Below are positions 37,488 to 49,331 of a stretch of DNA of 64,000 nt, piece by piece. This DNA is from JACCZX01 sp963729165 (GTDB taxonomy: Bacteria > Pseudomonadota > Gammaproteobacteria > Burkholderiales > Burkholderiaceae_F), in the NCBI GenBank assembly GCA_963729165.1, contig CAVSMM010000015.1:265791-329790 (forward strand), given 5' to 3'. How positions within the stretch are numbered: the first letter of the stretch is position 1; every line of letters begins with the position of its first letter. Below the pieces are notes generated by a model. That model did not search any database, was not told the DNA's origin, and was given only the letters and a program-made list of their open reading frames with translations. The position numbers were made by a program, and so were the translations under genes.

Positions 37488-37853
37488 ATGCCGATCAAGA
37501 AAGTTTTAATCGTCGACGATTCACCGACGGAGCGCCACGTTTTGACTGAGATGCTGACCAAGCAAGGGTATGCCGTGTCGACCGCGGAAAACGCAGATGA
37601 GGCAATGATCAAGGTGAAGACATTGATCCCGGATCTGATCCTGATGGACGTCGTGATGCCTGGGCAGAACGGCTTTCAGCTGACGCGTGCGCTATCAAAG
37701 GATCCGGTGACTCAAAACATTCCGATCATCATGTGCACCAGCAAGAATCAGCAGACCGATCGTATTTGGGGTCTGCGGCAGGGCGCGCGCGACTACGTCG
37801 TAAAGCCGGTCAAGGCGGACGAGTTGCTCGAGAAGATCGCTGCCTTCAACTAG
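37488..37853 (+). CDS. pilH: Type IV pilus response regulator PilH
   Basis: Second CheY-like receiver of the Pil-Chp system, associated with pilus retraction or as a phosphate sink. 121 residues: VLIVDDSPTERH, Asp in ILMDVVMPGQNGF, Thr in IIMCTSKNQQ, Lys in YVVKPVK. The ATG at 37488 is preceded by GGGGAGA. Confidence 0.94.
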   Translation: MPIKKVLIVDDSPTERHVLTEMLTKQGYAVSTAENADEAMIKVKTLIPDLILMDVVMPGQNGFQLTRALSKDPVTQNIPIIMCTSKNQQTDRIWGLRQGARDYVVKPVKADELLEKIAAFN

Positions 37854-37882
37854 TCGATGTTCTAAGCACAGCGACCCTGACA

Positions 37883-38425
37883 ATGGCTACCGGCGGCGAA
37901 GCTACCAACAGGCAACTCGTCAAGCTGCGCGAATTTTCGACGCAGCTCGCGCAACGCCTGAAGGAAGCGCCTAACAAGCCCGTCGAGCCGACGCGTCTTG
38001 CGGTACGCATCGGCGGCGAGAACTATCTGATCGAAATGGCGCTGGCAGGCGAAATTGTCAGCCTGCCCGATATAGCGCCCGTGCCCTGGACGCGGCCCTG
38101 GTATCGCGGGCTTGCCAACGTGCGTGGAAGATTGATCGGTGTGGTTGACCTTCTGCACCTGATGGGCCGTGAGCCGCTCGCGCCGGACCAAACGCAGCAG
38201 TTGCTTGTGTTCGGCGAAGTACTTGGTGTGAATGCAGGGATTCTGGTAACGCGCGCGTTCGGAATTCGAAATTTGAAAGATCTCACGTCGCTCGACGGCG
38301 CGCCTCCAGCGGGCCGCGCCAGTTGGGAGCATGCGCGGTACCGGGATAACGACGGATTGACGATGACTGCGCTCGAATTGCGCGAGCTCGCGACATCGTC
38401 TCATTTCGCGGCGATTGCAGTGTGA
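37883..38425 (+). CDS. pilI: CheW-like adaptor PilI
   Basis: Scaffold linking the receptor PilJ to the kinase ChpA. A single CheW domain: LAVRIGGENYLIEMALAGEIVSLP, WYRGLANVRGRLIGVVDLLHLMG. 180 residues from ATG 37883. It lies between pilH and pilJ, which fixes the assignment. Confidence 0.93.
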   Translation: MATGGEATNRQLVKLREFSTQLAQRLKEAPNKPVEPTRLAVRIGGENYLIEMALAGEIVSLPDIAPVPWTRPWYRGLANVRGRLIGVVDLLHLMGREPLAPDQTQQLLVFGEVLGVNAGILVTRAFGIRNLKDLTSLDGAPPAGRASWEHARYRDNDGLTMTALELRELATSSHFAAIAV

Positions 38426-38553
38426 GTGATGCACCGGCAGCAACAGGGCACCAAGAACAGGACCGCTGACTAGAAAAAGGCGGCGATAAGGATGCGGCTC
38501 GATGTCGAGCTGCACATGGTGTAACGGCGGAGTAGTAGCGGCGGAGGGTTTAA

Positions 38554-40824
38554 ATGGCACTCGACATGGCACCGGTAGCAGTCAAGAAAAGGCCGAAGGA
38601 ACGATCGAGCCGCAGTCGCGGTGATCCGTTTCGTCCGTCGACGACGTTAAACACGATGTCGCCGCGTACCACGATCTCGGAGCCGGCTCCGAAGACCGTC
38701 ATGCTCGAGCGCGCGGGCAGTAGCGGCCGCGCAATGCGCTTCATGGACCGTCTGATCGAAATGCGGCTGCCGGTGATCGGCGACAAGCCGGTCAATTCGC
38801 AAGTGCAGATGTTATTGGCGTTGCTGGTGACGTGTCTGCTGCTGTTCGTTCTCGTGCTCCTGCTCGACAACCGAGCGGCCACTAACGGTTCGATGCAGAT
38901 CGAGATCGTCGGCGACACGCTGATGCATACCCAGCGGCTGGCGAAGGCAGCGCCAAATGCCGTTGCCGGCAACCGTGCGGCGTTCGCTGAAGTGCAGGAA
39001 AGCCGCGACGCCATCGCAAGCAATTTAAACGCCTTGATGAAGGGCGACAGGGAGCGTGACCTGTCGGCGACATCTAGCGATGCGATCACACCCGAGCTCG
39101 ACAAGCTGCAGGGGAATTGGCGGGCGAGCGAGTCCGCCGCGTCAGTCATTCTCACCAACGAAAAAATCCTGCTGGCGTTCGGCGACGTCATCAAGAAGAT
39201 CAATGACGCCAGCCCGCGCCTGCAGCAGCTGACCGAAGAAATCATGGCGCTAAAGCTGCAGGTGGGCGCCTCTTCGCGCGAAGTGGCAACCGCCGGTCAG
39301 CTGGTTACGCTGACGCAGCGGCTTGGCAAGAGTGCGAATTCGCTGGTAGCGGGCAACGTGGCGAATGCTGAAGTTGCACTGACGCTGGGCCGAGACATCA
39401 ATCAGTTCCGCGATTTAACGCAAGCGCTTTTGTCGGGAAGTGATGCACTGCGCATCAGCGCGGCGACCGACTCCGAAGCGCGCACCCGGTTGCAGGAACT
39501 GTTGAAGGTCTACGGTGAGTTTCAGAAATCAATTGAGGGCGCGCTTGGCAGCCTGCAGGCGATCGTGCAAGCGAAGGAAGCCGAGCTTGGCATCCTGCGC
39601 GATTCTGAAATGTTGCGCCAACAGGTTGGCCAGCTAGGCGGGCTTTACTCGGCCGAGCAGCGCACGCGTGTAGTGAACTTCCTGTTGATGGTGTTGTTCG
39701 GCAGCGGCTTGTTGCTCGCGGGCCTCGCAATTTTCAAGGTGTTGCTTGAAGACACGCGCCACCGCGCGTCAGAAGCCAACGTCCAGCGGATGCAGGCTGA
39801 GCGGCTCGAGCAGGATGCGAAGAAAACGAATGACGTCAATCAGGCTGCGATTTTGCGGCTGATGAACGAATTGCAGGAGGTTGCCGACGGCAATCTGACC
39901 GTGCAAGCCACGGTGTCTGAAGACATCACCGGCGCCATTGCGGACTCCGTGAATTACACGGTTGAAGAATTGCGCGGGCTGGTGGGCCGCATCAACAACA
40001 CCGCCGAACAGGTGAACACGGCGTCAACCCAGGCGCGCGATATCGCGACCCGACTGCTGACGGCGTCCGAAGCGCAGTCGCAGGAGATCAAGGACACCGG
40101 CGACAAGGTGTTGAAGATGGCGTCGCAGATCAACGACGTCTCGAAGAACGCGGGTGAGTCCGCGAAAGTCGCGCGCGCTTCGCTGGAAGCGGCTGAGCGC
40201 GGTCAGCGCGCGGTGTTTAACCAGATCAGCGGCATGAACGAGATTCGCGAGCAGATTCAGGAGACCGCCAAGCGCATCAAGCGGCTCGGCGAGTCGTCGC
40301 AGGAGATTGGCGAGATCGTCGAGCTGATTACCGACATTACCGAGCAGACGAACGTGCTGGCGTTGAATGCCGCAATTCAAGCCGCTTCCGCCGGCGAAGC
40401 GGGACGAGGATTCTCGGTCGTCGCCGAAGAGGTGCAGCGTCTGGCCGATCGCTCCGCAGAAGCCGCCAAGCAGATCGGCGCGCTCGTGCGCACGATTCAG
40501 ACCGATACGCAGGACGCGGTCGCCGCCATGGAAAAGAGCACGCAGGGCGTGGTCGAAGGCGCCAAGTTGTCTGATGCGGCAGGTAATGCACTTTCCGATA
40601 TCGGCCGCGTGTCACGCCAATTGACGGATCAGGTCGAGAAGATCGCTTCTGCGACCAACGATCAGGCGCAATCTGCAGGCGGTGTCGCGCATTCGATCGA
40701 GCGCATCTTGACGGTGACCGAGCAAACATCGCAGGGCACGCGGCAGGCAGCGCAGTCGATCGGTCAACTCGCAACACTCGCACGTGAATTGAAGGCGTCG
40801 GTCGCTCGCTTCCGAGTCGGATAA
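38554..40824 (+). CDS. pilJ: Type IV pilus methyl-accepting chemoreceptor PilJ
   Basis: 756-residue MCP of twitching motility. A long basic cytoplasmic N-terminus, TM1 (about residues 85-106), a periplasmic region with two PilJ-N type helical modules (each containing a Q-R-L-(A/G)-K motif: MHTQRLAKAA and LTQRLGKSAN), TM2 (about 372-392), a HAMP-like segment and the signalling hairpin tip around residues 595-635 (EQTNVLALNAAIQAA...GFSVVAEEVQRLADRS). Intact. chpA begins 5 bases after its stop. Confidence 0.95.
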   Translation: MALDMAPVAVKKRPKERSSRSRGDPFRPSTTLNTMSPRTTISEPAPKTVMLERAGSSGRAMRFMDRLIEMRLPVIGDKPVNSQVQMLLALLVTCLLLFVLVLLLDNRAATNGSMQIEIVGDTLMHTQRLAKAAPNAVAGNRAAFAEVQESRDAIASNLNALMKGDRERDLSATSSDAITPELDKLQGNWRASESAASVILTNEKILLAFGDVIKKINDASPRLQQLTEEIMALKLQVGASSREVATAGQLVTLTQRLGKSANSLVAGNVANAEVALTLGRDINQFRDLTQALLSGSDALRISAATDSEARTRLQELLKVYGEFQKSIEGALGSLQAIVQAKEAELGILRDSEMLRQQVGQLGGLYSAEQRTRVVNFLLMVLFGSGLLLAGLAIFKVLLEDTRHRASEANVQRMQAERLEQDAKKTNDVNQAAILRLMNELQEVADGNLTVQATVSEDITGAIADSVNYTVEELRGLVGRINNTAEQVNTASTQARDIATRLLTASEAQSQEIKDTGDKVLKMASQINDVSKNAGESAKVARASLEAAERGQRAVFNQISGMNEIREQIQETAKRIKRLGESSQEIGEIVELITDITEQTNVLALNAAIQAASAGEAGRGFSVVAEEVQRLADRSAEAAKQIGALVRTIQTDTQDAVAAMEKSTQGVVEGAKLSDAAGNALSDIGRVSRQLTDQVEKIASATNDQAQSAGGVAHSIERILTVTEQTSQGTRQAAQSIGQLATLARELKASVARFRVG

Positions 40825-40829
40825 AACAC

Positions 40830-43800
40830 ATGGCTGAAAAACACGATCCAAATCAGTTGGTGGGCGCCGCTCCCGACATCGCACCGCTGGCCTGGGTCAT
40901 CGATGAAATTCGCAATTCATTGACCGAGGCGGTCAATGGTCTGAAGGGGTTCGTCGCCAACAAGCAGGACGTCGATCAGATACGCAACGCGCGCAATCAG
41001 ATCCATCAGGCCAACGGCGCGTTGCAGTTGCTTGACCTGCGCGGCGTCGCGCTGGTGACCGAGGCCATCGAACATCTGACGCGCCGCTTCGAGACCGATC
41101 CGAAGGAGTGTTCGCCGGCGCCGATCCGCACGATCGAAACTGCGCTGTCGGCGGTGATGGCGTATTTGGAAGGCCTGTTATCCGGGCGGCCGAATCAGCC
41201 GATCAAGCTGTATCCGTACTACCGCGATGTATTGCTGTTGAACCAGGCGAGCCGTGTTCATCCTGCAGACCTGGTATTTCCGGACTTGTCGCGGCGGCCG
41301 GCGTTCCATCAGATCGAAGCGCGTAACTTCACACCGCGTCAGTTGCGCGATCGGCGCGCGCGATTCGAGTTGGGCCTGCTCGGCTTTCTGCGCAACTCGG
41401 ACGACGCTGCGCCACGCAAACGGATGCGCGAGGCGCTGTCCGATCTCGAACACATGCCGCAGCGTGGGCTGGCGCGCAGTTTCTGGTGGATCGCGCGCGG
41501 ACTGTTGGAAGCGCTCGAAGCGGGCGCAGTTGCTGTCGATGTCGATCTGAAGCGCGTGCTCGCGCGGCTCAATTTGCAACTGCGGCGCATGATCGAAGGC
41601 GGCGGCGCTGTGGCCGAGCGCCTGATGGTCGATACGCTGTATTACGTCGGGCGCGCTGAGGGTTCACTGCCGCGCGTGGCCGAGGTCAAGCGTCTGTATG
41701 GGCTCGATGCGCTGATTCCGGTCGATTTCGAGCGCGCGAGCCTGACTGCGCTTGACGCCGACGCGTTACGTGCGCTGAAGGAAGCGTTAGTACAGGCGAA
41801 ACAGCTGTGGGGCCAGGTCGTTGCGGGCGCCGGCGACACGTCAAAGTTCGAGCACGAAATCCTGCTCGCGCGGGAAACATCGCACAAGCTGCACGCGCGG
41901 CCTTTGGTCGCGACGATCGAGGCGATAGGCCGAGTGACAAAAGAGTTTCCCAAGCTCGCGCCGAATGTGCGCGAAGTCGTGGGGCTCGAAGTTGCCTCGG
42001 CTCTGCTGTTTCTAGATCTCGGCGTTGATGAGCTGCCGCAGATCGAATCCGAATACGAGGGGCGTGCGCTGCAGGTGATCGACCGGCTCGCGAAGGCGCG
42101 CAACGGTCAGGCGCTGCCGCAAGCGGGCCCGTGGATGTCCGAGCTGGCGCGCCGTGCGCAGGATCGCTTGACGATGGGCACCGTGGTGGCGGAAACGCAG
42201 GCCACGTTACGCGATATCGAACAGCGGCTCGACCGCTTCTTCCGCAACCCGCTCGAGCGCACCGATCTGCCGGCGACGACTGCGATGTTCGACCAGGTGT
42301 GCGGTGTGTTGTCATTGCTCGGCTACGACGAGCCCGTTGCAGCCTTGCGCAACGTGCAGGCATCGATCGCGCGCTTTTCGGACGCCACCGTCGCACCCGA
42401 ACCTGATGCATTCGGCCGCATCGCGCAGAACCTCGGTGCGATCGGCTTCTTCGTCGAAAGCGTCGGCCAGGATGCGGACCGCCCGCGCGGCATGTTCCGC
42501 TACGACCCTGCCACCGGGATCTTTAGTGCCGATCTCGGCCAGTTGCAGGGGACCGATACCGTCACTGCGCCGGCGGATGACGATTTCATTGCGCCGCGAA
42601 CGGTCGACATTCGCTTGCCCTCCAGACGTGGCGATAACGTCGAGTCGGCGGCGCTGAAGACACTCGGAGCGGCGCATGCTCAAGCAACGAGGCTGCTGCT
42701 GGTCGCCGGGGACGCGCGCGCGATCGAAGAGCTCGAGCGCTTGTTGCCGACACTTGCCAACGAAGCGGACTTGCTCGACAACGACTCACTGAAGCAAAAC
42801 GCGGCGCGTGCGTCGCAGCTATTGGAGCAGTTGAAAGAAACGCACCGGCGCGAAGACGCCGCCGAGCTCGAACAGCTGCTGGCGCCCGCGCGTGCGCCCG
42901 AAACACCGAAGCCAACAGCACCGATGCCGGTTTCCGAAGCCGCGGCCGACAATGAACTGCGTCAGATTTTTGTCGAGGAAGCGCGCGACGTGCTCGACAG
43001 CATCAGCGAACAGCTCGAGATGCTGCGTACGACGCGCGACGATCAGGCAACTCTGACGACGGTCCGCCGCGCTTTTCACACGCTCAAAGGCTCGAGCCGC
43101 ATGGTCGGCTTCAAGACGGTGGGCGAAGGAGCATGGGCTGTCGAGCAGTGTTTCAACCTGTGGCTCGCTCAGGAGCGCGCCGCAAGCGACGATCTGCTTG
43201 ATTTAGCAGAGGGCGCACAGCGCGTGATCCGCGACTGGATCGGCCAGATTGCCCGCAATCCCGCGGCGGAGCCCGACCCGATACCTTTGGTGCGTTCGGC
43301 GCAGGCCGTGCGCGAGGGCGGTGTATTCGAATACGCCCACGCATTGCCGGGGAGTCCAGTCGTCCCAAAGTCTGACGGCAGCGCGCCGGCAGTGGTCATT
43401 GACGCGCTGCCTGCAAAAGACGACACCGAAGAGATTGAACTGACGCTCGCCGACGTGAGCTTTGACGAAGTGCCGAGCGTCTCGACAGGCTGACGAAGCT
43501 GCGCCTGAAGAGTCGTTGACCGAGGCGCCTGCCGCTGTGCAAGCGCCTGCAAGCCCGCGCGCGACCGACGAATCGGGTAGCGAGGACATCAAGAGAATTG
43601 GGCCGCTCGAAATCAGTCACGGGCTGTACTCGATCTTCCTGACCGAGGCCGACGAATGCATTCGCGTACTCGCCAACGATATCGCCGAGTGGCGCTATGA
43701 GCCGACGCGCAGCGTCACGCCGAACATCATGCGACGCGCCCACTCGCTGTCGGGAATTTCGAAGACGGTCGGTTTGGCGCCGGTGGTGTCGATCGCGGAG

Positions 43801-46708
43801 CCGCTGGATGATTTAATGCGCACGCTGACGATGCACAGTCCGCGCCACATGGCGTTGACGCCCGCCCAATTCGACACGCTGGAGCGTGTTACCGACCGTG
43901 TGCGCGGAATGCTGCACCAGTTTGCGGCGGGCATTTATCCCGACGAGGCGCCGCTCGACGCGGGCGCACTGCAGGATCTGATGTCGGTCGTGCGCGCCCA
44001 CAGCGCATTGCACGACGATGCGCACGCCGGCTCCGCACTGCATCTGGTGCAAACGGATACGTCGTTGGACGAAGAGGTGCTCGAGCCGGCTACGTTCGAG
44101 ATTGTCGAGGCTGCGGCGATTCCCGAAGACATCGAGGCAGCGGTGCCGGAGCCCGCGCAAAGTGACGAAGTCAACGCAAGGCCTGCCGACGAAAGTGGCA
44201 AGACGTTTATCGAGCGCAGGGCCGTCGCAAGAGACGACACGGACGCCGACGAAAAAGAGTCGGGTGCCGAACCCGAAGCGGAACAGCCTGCCGCCTCACG
44301 TTTGCGCGATGAGCTCGACGCTGAGTTGCTGGAGGTTTTCCTGACCGAAGCCGCCGAGCTGCTTCCTTCGGTCGCCACCAACCTGCGCGGGCTTGCGAGC
44401 AATCCCAACGACGGCGAATTCGCGCGCGACCTGATGCGCAAGCTGCATACGGTCAAGGGAAGTGCGAGGATGGCGGGGGCGATGCGCCTGGGTGAAGCCG
44501 TGCACGAGATGGAGACGAGGATTGAAGCGGCGATGCAGCTGGCCGACATTCCGCCGGTCATCATCGACGATCTGCACTCTGAATACGACCATGCAATGGC
44601 GCTGTACGACGAGCTGCAGAATCCTGCGGCGGCGAGCGCGCAGCCAACGGTTGCGGCGTCCGCTGCATCAACAGCGAGTGCGGACGAGCCTCATCGTGCG
44701 CCGGTGATCGATATCGCGGCAGCGCGCGCAGATAGCAAAGCCGATGCACGTGGCGAGCCGCAAAAGTCGGCGGTTGTTACTCCGCTTTCCGCCATCGGTG
44801 GTGAAGTCAGTGCCACGATGACGGCTGCAGCGCCCGGAGCGCAGCAGGCCGCGACGTTCATTCGCGTGCGCTCCGACGTGCTCGACAAGCTCGTCGATCA
44901 GGCGGGCGAAGTCTCGATCGCGCGCTCGAAGCTCGAGAACGAGGTTGGCACGATCAAAGGCTCGTTGACCGACTTGACCGAGAACATTTCCAGGCTTCGC
45001 GCGCAGCTGCGCGAAGTAGAGATCCAGGCCGACGCGCAGATCCAGGCACGTGGCGACAAGCTATCGCGCGAATCGGCGGATTTCGATCCGCTCGAATTCG
45101 ATCGCTACACGCGCCTGCAGGAACTGACACGCATGCTCGCCGAGTCGGTCGAAGACGTCGCGATGGTCCAGAGCAACATGTTGAAAGGGCTGCAGAGCGC
45201 GGACACCGATCTGACTTCGCAGTCGCGCCTGACGCGTGATCTGCAACAGCAGCTGATGCGCGTGCGGCTGGTGCCGTTTTCCAACGTGTCGGAGCGTTTG
45301 TATCGCGTTGCGCGGCAGGTTGCGAAAGAGCTCGACAAGCGCGTCAACCTCGATATTCGCGGCGCTGCGACCGAACTTGACCGTGGCGTGCTTGAAAAAA
45401 TGGCCGGGCCGTTTGAGCACCTGATTCGCAATGCGATCGTGCACGGCTTGGAAGTACCCGCCGAGCGCCGCGCCGCTGGCAAGCCCGAGACGGGCGAGCT
45501 CACGCTCGACGTGCGGCAGGAAGGCAACGAGATTATTGTCGTCATCAACGACGACGGCGGTGGACTGCATCTGGACCGAATTCAGGCGCGCGCCGTCGAG
45601 CGCGAGCTGATCACGCCCGATCAGATACTGAGCGACCGTGAGTTGATGGAGCTGATTTTCCAGCCGGGGTTCACGACGGCGACCGAAGTGACCGAGCTGG
45701 CGGGCCGTGGGGTCGGCATGGACGTCGTGCGCGCCGAGCTGGCGTCATTCGGCGGACGCATTTCGATCTCGAGCGAAAGCGGGCGCGGGACGCGCTTCAC
45801 GCTTTATCTTGCCGATGACGTTGGCGGTCGCGCAGGTGGTGCTGGTCGGCATTGGCGGGCGGCGCTACGCGATTCCGGCCGGCATGGTCGAGCAGGTGCG
45901 TCGCTATCGGCCCGCGGTTCTGCTCGCTGCGCTCACCGATGGAATCATCGAAATTCCGCCGGTCGGCACGATCGTCCTGCGGCCGTTGACTCAGTTGCTC
46001 GGCGAAGAAACGACGCCACATCTGGCGCGGCAAACACCAGTCGTGCTGCTGCGCTCGGGCGATGACCGACTCGCGATTGCGGTCGACGAGGTGTCGAGCA
46101 ATCAGGAAGTCGTGGTCAAGAACGTCGGCGTGCAGGTCGCGCGGATGGCCGGCATCCTGGGTGCAACGATTCTCGGTAACGGCGAAATCGTGTTGATCAT
46201 CAACCCGGTGCAACTGATTACGCGCGCGCCGGAGCCGCCGGCAGTCTTCGACGTTGCGCCCGACGCGCGCGACGAGGCCAAGGCGGCGCAGAAGCGGATC
46301 GATCACGTGACGGAGCTGTCGACGTCGACGGTTCCGACGGTCATGGTGGTCGACGATTCGTTGACCGTGCGCAGAGTGACGCAGCGGCTACTCGAGCGGC
46401 AGGGCTACACGGTCCTGCTGGCGAAAGATGGAGTCGATGCGTTGCGACAACTGCAAGACGCAAAGCCCGACATCATGCTGGTCGATATCGAAATGCCGCG
46501 CATGGACGGCTACGACCTGACACGCAACGTGCGTGGCAACAAGAAAACGGCCGAAATTCCGATCATCATGATCACGTCGCGCACGGCAGAGAAACACCGG
46601 AGCATGGCGTTCGAGCTCGGCGTCAATGAGTATCTCGGCAAGCCTTATCAGGAAGACGAGTTACTGAAGTTCATCAAGCAGTATTTGGCGGAACGCGTTA
46701 CGGCTTAG
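40830..46708 (+). CDS. chpA: Chemotaxis hybrid histidine kinase ChpA/PilL (two apparent indels)
   Basis: CheA-type kinase of the Pil-Chp system, about 1,959 codons when joined. Domains in order: an N-terminal Hpt-like/FimL-like region (QIHQANGALQLL), an Hpt with FHTLKGSSRMVG (about residue 750), after the break near 43487 an Hpt with RAHSLSGISKTVG and one with LHTVKGSARMAGA, then dimerisation, the HATPase (HLIRNAIVHGLE, NDDGGGLH, GRGVGMDVV), CheW, and a C-terminal receiver (VMVVDDSLTVRR, Asp in LVDIEMPRMDGY, Lys in GKPYQ). The second break is near 45815 (FTLYL then PMTLAVAQVVLV). Both joins restore conserved sequence, so I treat this as one gene. Confidence 0.93.
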
Positions 46709-46821
46709 GCTTCGTAGCCCGACCTGCCTGCGTCATGCAGGTCGCTTGCCCTGCGTGCGTCAAGCCCTGTTCACAGCGCTACCGCGCAAAAGGTGCGCGA
46801 GGCAGTTTACAATCCGGCCTC

Positions 46822-47403
46822 ATGCCGAGCGAACCGAAGGTCCATAGCCCAATGGACCTGAAGCATCAGTTCCTCATCGCCATGCCCGCGATGGCGGATA
46901 CCAACTTTGAGCGCTCGGTCGTTTATGTGTGCGATCACAACGATCGCGGCGCACTTGGCCTCGTCATCAACCGGCCGACTGATTTAACGCTCGGCAAGCT
47001 GTTCGACCGCGTCGACCTGAAGCTTGAGATTGCCCCGCGCAAGGACGATCCCGTCTACTTCGGCGGGCCTGTGCAAACCGAGCGCGGTTTTGTGCTGCAC
47101 GGCTCGAGCTCGAATTTCAGCTCGACGCTGGCAATTTCGGACGAGATCTCGCTGACGACATCGAAGGACGTACTCGAAGCGATTGCAGAAGGCAGCGGTC
47201 CGGACAAAGTGTTGGTCACGCTGGGTTATTCAGGCTGGGGTGCCGGTCAGCTCGAAAGCGAGATCGCGCAGAACGCTTGGCTGACGGTCCATGCGGCCCC
47301 GCAGATCATCTTCGACGTGCCGGCCGGCGACAAATACGATGCCGCGCTCAGGCTGCTCGGGGTCAACAGCTCGCAGCTGACGGGGCACGCGGGTCATGCG
47401 TGA
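46822..47403 (+). CDS. yqgE: YqgE/AlgH family protein
   Basis: Conserved proteobacterial protein of unknown biochemical role, linked to ruvX. FLIAMPAMADTNFERSVVYVCDHN, GALGLVINRP, VYFGGPVQTERGFVLH and VTLGYSGWGAGQLE are its hallmarks. I use ATG 46822; ATG 46852 (MDLKHQFLIAMP) is an equally good start. It overlaps ruvX by 8 bases if that gene starts at 47396. Confidence 0.93.
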   Translation: MPSEPKVHSPMDLKHQFLIAMPAMADTNFERSVVYVCDHNDRGALGLVINRPTDLTLGKLFDRVDLKLEIAPRKDDPVYFGGPVQTERGFVLHGSSSNFSSTLAISDEISLTTSKDVLEAIAEGSGPDKVLVTLGYSGWGAGQLESEIAQNAWLTVHAAPQIIFDVPAGDKYDAALRLLGVNSSQLTGHAGHA

Positions 47404-47860
47404 CCTTGCGGGTCATGCATCTTTCCGCTTCGATACCCGCCATTTCTCCGTTGCTTTACCCAGTTCGATGATCGACGGCGTCGTGCTGGGGTTTGACTTC
47501 GGCATGCGACGCGTCGGCGTGGCGATCGGCAACCGCCTGACCCGCCACGCGCGGCCGTTGACCACGATCGATGCGGTTGCTGCCGATGCTCGCTGGCAAT
47601 CGTTGAGCGCGTTGATCGATGAGTGGGAGCCGGCGCAACTGGCGGTCGGAATTCCCCGTCACCCGGATGGCACGCCACACGCGATGACCGCGCGGTGCGA
47701 GCGATTCGCACGTCAGCTCGAGGGTCGTTATCGCCTGCCGGTTGCGCGCATCGATGAGCGCTACAGCTCTGCGGTGGTGGAAGGCGAGGCCGACGTCGAT
47801 GCCGCCGCGGCTGCAGTCATCCTTCAACAGTGGCTCGATGACGGTTCGCACGATGCTTGA
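47396..47860 (+). CDS. ruvX: Putative pre-16S rRNA nuclease RuvX/YqgF
   Basis: RNase H-fold nuclease implicated in 16S rRNA 5' maturation. VVLGFDFGMRRVGVAIGN holds the first catalytic Asp; ERYSSAVVEGEADVDAAAAAVILQQWLD contains the closing acidic residues. The start may be ATG 47396, overlapping yqgE, or ATG 47468 just before VVLGFDFG; the latter gives the usual length of about 130 residues. It overlaps pyrR. Confidence 0.93.
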   Translation: MRDLAGHASFRFDTRHFSVALPSSMIDGVVLGFDFGMRRVGVAIGNRLTRHARPLTTIDAVAADARWQSLSALIDEWEPAQLAVGIPRHPDGTPHAMTARCERFARQLEGRYRLPVARIDERYSSAVVEGEADVDAAAAAVILQQWLDDGSHDA

Positions 47861-48360
47861 TCTCGACGCCGAGACGATCTATCAGCAGCTCGCGCGGCGC
47901 GCGCGCGAGCACTTTCGTGACCAGCCGTTGAACCTGGTGGGAGTGCACACCGGCGGAGTCTGGCTCGCCGAGCGACTGAAGAGAGAACTCAATGTCGAAG
48001 CGCCGGTCGGCATTCTCGACGTCTCGTTTTATCGCGACGACTTTGATCAATCAGGATTGAAGTCCGCGGTGCGGCCCGTCCCAGATCGCGTTCGACGTGG
48101 CAGGCAGTCACATTTTGCTGGTGGACGATGTTCTGAATACCGGGCGCACCGTGCGCGCTGCAATGAACGAAATTTTTGACTACGGGCGACCCGCGAAGAT
48201 CGATCTGGCAGTCTTGATCGACCGTGGCGGCCGCGACCTGCCGATAGCCGCCAGCATCGTCGGCGCGACGATCGAGTTGCCAGCGTCGGTCAGCGTGGTG
48301 CTGACGCGCGACGACGACGATCGCCTGCATCTGACGATCGAGGAGCGCGGTGCCGAATAG
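47853..48360 (+). CDS. pyrR: PyrR bifunctional regulator/uracil phosphoribosyltransferase (one indel)
   Basis: PRPP-binding protein of the phosphoribosyltransferase fold; in some bacteria it attenuates pyr mRNA. Motifs: VGVHTGGVWLAERL, LDVSFYRDDF, then after a break near 48075-48095 the PRPP loop ILLVDDVLNTGRTVRAAM and LIDRGGRDLPI. Start ATG 47853 (an ATG at 47838 is possible) overlaps ruvX. About 170 residues. pyrB starts at its 3' end. I saw no pyr attenuator in the short gaps. Confidence 0.92.
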
Positions 48361-49331
48361 CAAGCCGCAATCCGCAGCTGAACCGCGAAGGCGAGCTGCA
48401 TCATTTGCTCGCCATCGAAGGGTTGCCGCGCGAGGTCGTCGAGCGCATCCTGAGCACCGCCGACAGCTTCATCAACATCGCCGAGCGCGAAGTCAAAAGC
48501 GTGCCGCTGCTGCGTGGCAAGAGCGTGTTCAACCTTTTCTTCGAGAACAGCACGCGCACGCGCACGACGTTCGAGATCGCGGCGCGTCGACTGTCGGCCG
48601 ATGTGTTCAATCTCGACATCGTGCGCTCGAGCGCCGCCAAAGGCGAGTCACTGCTCGATACGATCAACAATCTGACGGCGATGCAGGCCGACATGTTCGT
48701 CGTGCGGCATGCGACCAGCGGTGCGCCTTATTTGATCGCGCGTCATACCAGCGTCCACGCGCCGCACATTCACGTGATCAACGCCGGCGACGGCCGCCAC
48801 GCGCATCCGACACAAGGCCTGCTCGATGCCTACACGATCCGGCATTACAAGAAGGACTTCAGCAATCTGATCGTCGCGGTCGTCGGCGACATTCTGCATT
48901 CGCGAGTCGCGCGCTCCGATATCCATGCGCTGACGACGCTCGGTGTTCCTGAAGTGCGGGCGGTGGGCCCGCTGACGTTGTTGCCGGCGGGTCTCGAGCA
49001 GATGGGCGTGCGCGTGTGCACCAAGTTCGAAGACGGAATTCGCGATGCCGATGTGATCATCATGTTGCGGCTGCAGAGCGAGCGCATGCGCGGTGCGTTA
49101 CTGCCGTCTGCGGCAGAGTATTTCGCCAACTATGGATTGACGGCGGAAAAGCTGGCGTTGGCGAAGCCCGATGCGATCGTGATGCATCCCGGGCCGATGA
49201 ATCGCGGCGTCGAGATCGACTCGCACGTTGCCGACGGCGCCGCCAGCGTGATCCTGCCGCAGGTGACGTTCGGGATTGCGATACGCATGGCGGTGTTGTC
49301 GATCGTGTCCTCATCGGCCAGCATGCAATGA
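48350..49331 (+). CDS. pyrB: Aspartate carbamoyltransferase catalytic subunit (start broken by indel)
   Basis: Makes N-carbamoyl-aspartate, the committed step of pyrimidine synthesis. The body is intact: LLAIEGLPREVVERIL, the carbamoyl-phosphate motif FFENSTRTRTTFE, HPTQGLLDAYTI, MLRLQSERM and HPGPMNRGVEI. Upstream, NPQLNREGELHHLL reads in the same frame but has no start codon; joining GTG 48350 (MPNSK) across one base near 48366 gives a normal start that overlaps the pyrR stop. No pyrI; the pseudo-dihydroorotase downstream is the expected partner. Confidence 0.94.

Noticed and set aside
40830..46708. Three separate cheA-like genes
   Set aside because: The frame changes fall inside continuous conserved domains and reading resumes in the next frame, so one gene with two sequence errors is simpler.
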